Positions 12,648 through 13,885 of a stretch of DNA of 13,885 nucleotides are shown here, one piece after another. Numbering within the stretch: position 1 is the stretch's first letter; each line of letters starts with the position of its first letter. The notes beneath the pieces are model-generated. The model had not been told where the DNA came from. It did no database searches and worked only from the letters and a program-made list of their open reading frames with translations. A program made the position numbers and the translations under genes. The stretch lies in NCBI GenBank assembly GCA_025360565.1, contig JANYBY010000026.1:1-13885 (forward strand), read 5' to 3'. Source of the stretch: Bacteroidota bacterium. GTDB lineage: Bacteria > Bacteroidota > Bacteroidia > B-17B0 > Aurantibacillaceae.

Positions 12648-13885
12648 CTAATTTAATATGACTAATTTTTCAGTTTTTTCAGCCTTTTTGTTATCGCTGT
12701 TTATAATTGCAACTTTATAAATATAAACTCCGCGGCCAAGTTTATCGCCAAATTCATCTTTACCATCCCAATCAATTCCTTCGGCTCTAAATCCTTCGCA
12801 AGTAATATTTTTTAAAATGGTTTTTACCAATTTGCCGCTAATTGTGTAAACCTGAACAGTAACTTTTAAAGGATTGCAGGCTTGATTGTGTTCAATAAAA
12901 AATTTGGTAGCGGTAGTAAACGGATTTGGGTAATTGAGAACGTGTTTAAGCGCTAACTCAGCACTTGCAGCCACTACAAAATCAATATTAACAAGGTTTG
13001 AATTATTTTGTATATCCCAAACTTTAAATGCCAGATTATGGTTTCCGTCCGGCAACTGATCAAATGGATAACGAATGCGGCCGCTTTGATAACTATTTAA
13101 ATTTGCTTCGTAATAATCATTTAAAATAGTGGGCTTGCTAATATTTCCATCGAGTACCGCGGTAATATCATGCCCTATACTTGAACCCAGTGTGTTAATG
13201 CCACTCGAATCAGTAAGGTTTGCATAAAGCACAGGTTTTTCGTTGGTAATACCTCCATTCACAAAATCTTTATTGTTTAAATACATGTGTACTTGTGGCC
13301 CAACATCATCTAACACCACATTTTTAGATCCGCCACCCACAATTACTTTTTGATAATACCCGGCCGCTTCTATATTTCCATCGGTGGCATAATAACTTAT
13401 TCTTCCTGGCCCGTAAGCAAAACTTATATCTTTTGGCACAATAAATGTAAAGGTAAAATCGCCGTTCTTTACTTCCACCTTTCCGCGGTATAAAATATTT
13501 TTTTGAAGTTTAAAAGTGAATGGTGTATTAGGCGTAATATAATAAGACAGATCTGGATCGTTTAATAAACAGGCAACAGTTTTTTCTTTATCAAAAACAG
13601 TAGGGTAAACCAAACCGTTAAAATTTGTAAGCTTATTTCCAAGAGTATCCGACACAAAGCCGCTAATAGTTACTTTTTGCAGCGCCCCAATGGTGTCATT
13701 TGCGGTAGTAAGCGCGGTAATGGTGCTTGTGTTTATTTTTGATGTGTTTACGCGTTGATCGGGATAAGAAAGAGTAATAGCGGGATCGCCGATCAAATGA
13801 AAATTGGCATAGTATATATATTGATTTAAAGAAGCTTTTGTATTTCGAACCATATCACCCAGGCAAGGTTTTTTTCCGTTCGGTA
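12648..13885 (-). CDS. porU: Type IX secretion system sortase PorU, C-terminal part (5' end off window)
   Basis: PorU is a gingipain-type (C25) cysteine peptidase that removes the C-terminal sorting domain of T9SS cargo and links the cargo to A-LPS at the cell surface. The frame is open to the right edge, so the catalytic His and Cys are outside the window; the ATG at 13853 is internal (TERKKPCLGD is read upstream of it). Visible are the end of the C25 domain with YYANFHLIGDPAITLSYPDQ, an Ig/fibronectin-like region (DTIGALQKVTISGFVSDTLG), a second beta region with NGGITNEKPVLYANLTDSSG, and a FlgD-like ending (LNYPNPFTTATKFFIEHNQ, VQVYTISGKLVKTI, WDGKDEFGDKLGRGVYIYKV). PorU carries its own sorting-domain-like tail but is not cleaved, by family knowledge. 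Identity is supported by porV directly downstream. Confidence 0.92.
   Translation of the reverse strand, partial: PNGKKPCLGDMVRNTKASLNQYIYYANFHLIGDPAITLSYPDQRVNTSKINTSTITALTTANDTIGALQKVTISGFVSDTLGNKLTNFNGLVYPTVFDKEKTVACLLNDPDLSYYITPNTPFTFKLQKNILYRGKVEVKNGDFTFTFIVPKDISFAYGPGRISYYATDGNIEAAGYYQKVIVGGGSKNVVLDDVGPQVHMYLNNKDFVNGGITNEKPVLYANLTDSSGINTLGSSIGHDITAVLDGNISKPTILNDYYEANLNSYQSGRIRYPFDQLPDGNHNLAFKVWDIQNNSNLVNIDFVVAASAELALKHVLNYPNPFTTATKFFIEHNQACNPLKVTVQVYTISGKLVKTILKNITCEGFRAEGIDWDGKDEFGDKLGRGVYIYKVAIINSDNKKAEKTEKLVILN

Overview
The window reads as chromosomal DNA of a Bacteroidota bacterium (Flavobacteriia/Sphingobacteriia-like). Supporting signs are a porU-porV pair of the type IX secretion system (T9SS), proteins ending in T9SS type A C-terminal sorting domains, the DAHP synthase-chorismate mutase fusion typical of the phylum, lipoproteins with short AT-rich leaders, several TAnnTTTG (-7 type) promoter elements and scattered intergenic repeat units of a kind familiar from these genomes. 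Most genes are housekeeping or cell-envelope genes.

Layout. 2-538 (+) is the 3' part of a class III (SIRT5/CobB-like) sirtuin. 541-1339 holds a ParE/RelE-type toxin-antitoxin module, preceded by a degenerate reading frame lying between two copies of a TTTGGTAT/ATACCAAA palindrome, each overlapping a promoter element. 1342-1488 (-) is a 48-residue Cys/Lys-rich ORF. A 36-bp imperfect inverted repeat (1571-1657) precedes the aromatic-pathway fusion enzyme at 1702-2781 (+). 2869-4307 (-) is a damaged T9SS-cargo locus: a secreted protein open to 4071 but without a usable start codon, directly behind an orphan T9SS sorting-domain remnant joined to repeat DNA. 4342-5955 (-) is a two-gene unit, an outer-membrane barrel-like protein followed with no gap by lipoyl synthase lipA. 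A short divergent promoter region with two palindromes separates it from an OsmC-family gene (6017-6424, +) and an oligosaccharide flippase (6459-7709, +). After a repeat-rich spacer, the minus strand carries four envelope genes: an L,D-transpeptidase lipoprotein with a TTG start, a peptide-type substrate-binding lipoprotein, porV, and the C-terminal part of porU, which runs off the right edge.

How they fit together. PorU (sortase) and PorV (shuttle) process proteins with C-terminal sorting domains, and the 2869-4071 product is exactly such a cargo, though apparently broken in expression. The other genes serve lipoate and aromatic amino-acid synthesis, peroxide defence, glycan export, peptidoglycan cross-linking and peptide uptake. 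I see no RNA gene, CRISPR array, complete insertion sequence or prophage. I do not find a convincing new multi-gene system. The items most worth a second look are the duplicated operator around the toxin-antitoxin module, the rearranged T9SS cargo locus and the Cys-rich micro-ORF.
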